DNA of 32,038 bases from Deltaproteobacteria bacterium (GTDB lineage: Bacteria; Desulfobacterota; DSM-4660; Desulfatiglandales; Desulfatiglandaceae), in NCBI GenBank assembly GCA_029933075.1, contig JAOZOW010000012.1:1-32038 (forward strand), written 5' to 3'. The translations under genes and the position numbers were made by a program. Shown piece by piece: positions 30,305 through 32,038 of the stretch. The notes beneath the pieces were generated by a model. It was given only the letters and a program-made list of their open reading frames with translations. It was not told where the DNA came from and searched no databases. Numbering within the stretch: position 1 is the stretch's first letter; the number at the start of each line of letters is the position of its first letter.

Positions 30305-32038
30305 TTACTCAGTTGACAATTGAAAATTGTCGCCTTCTACCGAGGTTTCTTCATCCACCATGGTTATGGCGTATCTTGGGCACTCGGTGAAACAGATGCC
30401 GCACCCTTTGCAGTAATCATAGTCGAAGGCATAGCCAAATTGCTCTTCTCCCTTGACCTGTACCGACATGTCAGGACAGAAGATCAGGCAATTGTCGCAT
30501 TCGATGCAGCGGCCACAGTGCATGCAGCGCCCGGCCTCCTGTTGGGCTTCATCTGCGGTGAAGGTTCTGGTGTGACTTTCAAAGGACCGCTTCCGTATGT
30601 TTGCCTCCTGGATTTCCTGGCGGACCCGGGGTTCCTTCCCGAAATAGTCGTAGACGATCTTTTCGGAATCGACGACTATGCGGTTGTTTTGGGTCACCGG
30701 GTTGACAGGGTCCCAACCCATATAGAGGGAGAAACTAATGGCCGTGCCGTCCCCCAAGGCGATCTCCTCGAGCACATCAGAATAGTCCGTGCCCTTGCGG
30801 TCGCAGTCCATGGCAATGGCCGCCTTCTTTCCTGAAGCCACAGCATGGACAACTGTGTGGGGGATAGGGATAATGTCTCCACCGGCGAATATCCTGGCTT
30901 TGCCGCTCCCTTTCGTGTAAACCTTCAGCCCTTCGTCCACCGGGATCACACCGTTCTCAATCGTTGCCATGTTATTCAGGTAATGAAGGATCGGAATTTC
31001 GCCGATACCTGTGAGAATACAATCGGCCTCTACGTCAAACAGGGCACCTTCCTTTTTAATAGGGCGCCTTCGTCCGCTTTCATCCGGCGGACCCAGCTCC
31101 ATCTCGCAGCACACCAGTCTGCGGATAGTGCCATCATCATCGAGCTCTATCCTCTCGGGGGCTGCAAGGGTCCTGAGTTGCACCCCTTCTTCCAGCGCTT
31201 CCCGCACTTCCTCTGGGTGGGCTGGCATTTCATTTTCCGAACGCCGGTAGATGATGGTGACACGACAGCCAAGACGAATGGCTGTCCTGGCGGCATCAAT
31301 GGCGGTATTGCCTCCACCGATGACCGCGATTTTCTGTCCAAGATCCACCTTCTCCCCGAGGGCGACCTTTTTCAGCATGGCCAGGCCGCTCATTACACGG
31401 TGAGACTCATCTTCCCCTTCCAGACCGAGTTTCCTGCTGGCATGCACTCCAGTGGCAAGGAAGAGATAGTCGTAAGTGTTACGGATCTCATCAATGGTCA
31501 CCGAGGCTCCCACGCCGGTGTTTGGACGGAGCTCTATCCCCATGTTCTTCAATCTGTGGAATTCGGTTTCAACGATCTCCCGGGGCAACCGGTAACCTGG
31601 TATTCCCACACGGAGGATGCCCCCCATTACAGGCAGCGCCTCAAAGATGGTCACATGAAACCCTAATAGCCTGGCATAATAGGCGGCAGACATGCCTGCC
31701 GGACCGGACCCCACGACAGCGAGGCTTTTTCCGTGATATCCAGGCAAATTTGGATGGGCCAATGAAGGCGCAACCTGATCTCCTATAAAACGCTCCAGTT
31801 CCCTGATGCCGACACATTCATCCAAGGGAGACCGATTGCAGGCAGTTTGGCAAAAACTGAAGCAGACCCGGCCCAATATGGAAGGGAAGGGCTGTTCCCG
31901 CTTCAAGTGCCAGTATGCCTCTTCATATTCGCCCTTTTGAAGGAGCTTGATCCACCCTTCGATATCGTTTCCCGCTGGGCAGGCGTTCTGGCAAGCGGGA
32001 ACCTTGTCTTCATAAATGGGCTTGATGAAGCGCCAGGC
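30305..32038 (-). CDS. GltD-like FAD/NAD(P) flavoprotein with C-terminal ferredoxin domain (5' end cut by the window edge)
   Basis: Partial: 577 residues are visible and the frame runs through the right edge. The visible N-terminus has a CQNACPAGNDIEGW cluster motif and VCFSFCQTACNR, as in glutamate synthase small-subunit-like proteins. Then come the FAD fold (VVGSGPAGMSAAYYARLLGF), the NAD(P) fold (AVIGGGNTAIDAARTAIRLG) and a second FAD motif. The C-terminal end carries two 4Fe-4S clusters (CMHCGRCIECDNC then CKGCGICFTECP), like the delta subunit of pyruvate:ferredoxin oxidoreductase. It probably passes electrons between ferredoxin/NAD(P)H and the alpha-beta oxidoreductase encoded 12 bases downstream. 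It is not a glutamate synthase on its own. Confidence 0.92.
   Translation of the reverse strand, partial: AWRFIKPIYEDKVPACQNACPAGNDIEGWIKLLQKGEYEEAYWHLKREQPFPSILGRVCFSFCQTACNRSPLDECVGIRELERFIGDQVAPSLAHPNLPGYHGKSLAVVGSGPAGMSAAYYARLLGFHVTIFEALPVMGGILRVGIPGYRLPREIVETEFHRLKNMGIELRPNTGVGASVTIDEIRNTYDYLFLATGVHASRKLGLEGEDESHRVMSGLAMLKKVALGEKVDLGQKIAVIGGGNTAIDAARTAIRLGCRVTIIYRRSENEMPAHPEEVREALEEGVQLRTLAAPERIELDDDGTIRRLVCCEMELGPPDESGRRRPIKKEGALFDVEADCILTGIGEIPILHYLNNMATIENGVIPVDEGLKVYTKGSGKARIFAGGDIIPIPHTVVHAVASGKKAAIAMDCDRKGTDYSDVLEEIALGDGTAISFSLYMGWDPVNPVTQNNRIVVDSEKIVYDYFGKEPRVRQEIQEANIRKRSFESHTRTFTADEAQQEAGRCMHCGRCIECDNCLIFCPDMSVQVKGEEQFGYAFDYDYCKGCGICFTECPRYAITMVDEETSVEGDNFQLSTE

Noticed and set aside
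30845-31666. 273-codon open frame on the plus strand
   Set aside because: It is antisense to the strongly supported GltD-like flavoprotein and has no recognisable domain.
1-32038. tRNA or rRNA genes
   Set aside because: I found no cloverleaf-type sequence or rRNA wording in the gaps between genes, and the gaps are mostly too short.

Overview
The window reads as a chromosomal segment of a strictly anaerobic, metabolically versatile bacterium, most likely a deltaproteobacterium (Desulfobacterota; sulfate-reducing or syntrophic type). The basis is the gene complement: a WtpA-type tungstate/molybdate transporter, a ferredoxin-dependent 2-oxoacid oxidoreductase with a GltD-like flavoprotein, a TRAP transporter beside a lipoyl-dependent 2-oxoacid dehydrogenase, and a REP-associated transposase relic whose wording I associate with that group. 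This is inference; there is no rRNA or other taxonomic marker.

Layout. 1-199: trailing end of a type I-C-like CRISPR array that continues off the left edge. 225-552: a small orphan gene of a DUF6922-like type with its own terminator. 545-2501 (minus): dinB and a Mut7-C-type protein whose PIN acidic residues appear replaced. 2793-4217 (plus): yggS and a TtcA-family PP-loop protein. 4413-7359 (plus): a membrane-anchored unknown and a 5'-nucleotidase family protein. 7304-9462 (minus): tgt coupled to a Qng1/DUF2419 queuosine-salvage gene. 9508-9852: a decayed REP-associated transposase.

9993-16112 (plus) is a metal-oxyanion island. It holds a NifX-domain/half-permease fusion, a partner half-permease, a 369-base regulatory gap with two strong palindromes and a structured-looking leader, an excisionase-type HTH plus PBP-like regulator, wtpA-wtpB-wtpC, and a third half-permease. 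16117-17953 (plus) is a complete leucine attenuator followed by leuA. It has a promoter, a leader peptide with 10 Leu in 12 codons, and four mutually exclusive pairing segments ending in a strong terminator.

17948-32038 (all minus) is a carbon-metabolism block. In transcription order it reads: GltD-like/ferredoxin flavoprotein (cut by the window edge), 2-oxoacid:ferredoxin oxidoreductase alpha and beta, a 221-base gap with a promoter, an XRE-cupin regulator, TRAP dctP-dctQ-dctM, E1alpha-E1beta-E2-E3 of an acetoin/pyruvate-dehydrogenase-like complex, then lipA and lipB, which make the lipoyl cofactor that E2 needs. Uptake, oxidation and cofactor synthesis therefore appear to be encoded together.

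The strongest items for a second look are the leu attenuator (16117-16373), the NifX-permease/half-permease/Wtp island (9993-16112), and the tgt-Qng1 pair with a modified Tgt pocket (7304-9462). I saw no tRNA or rRNA gene, intact insertion sequence or replication origin.
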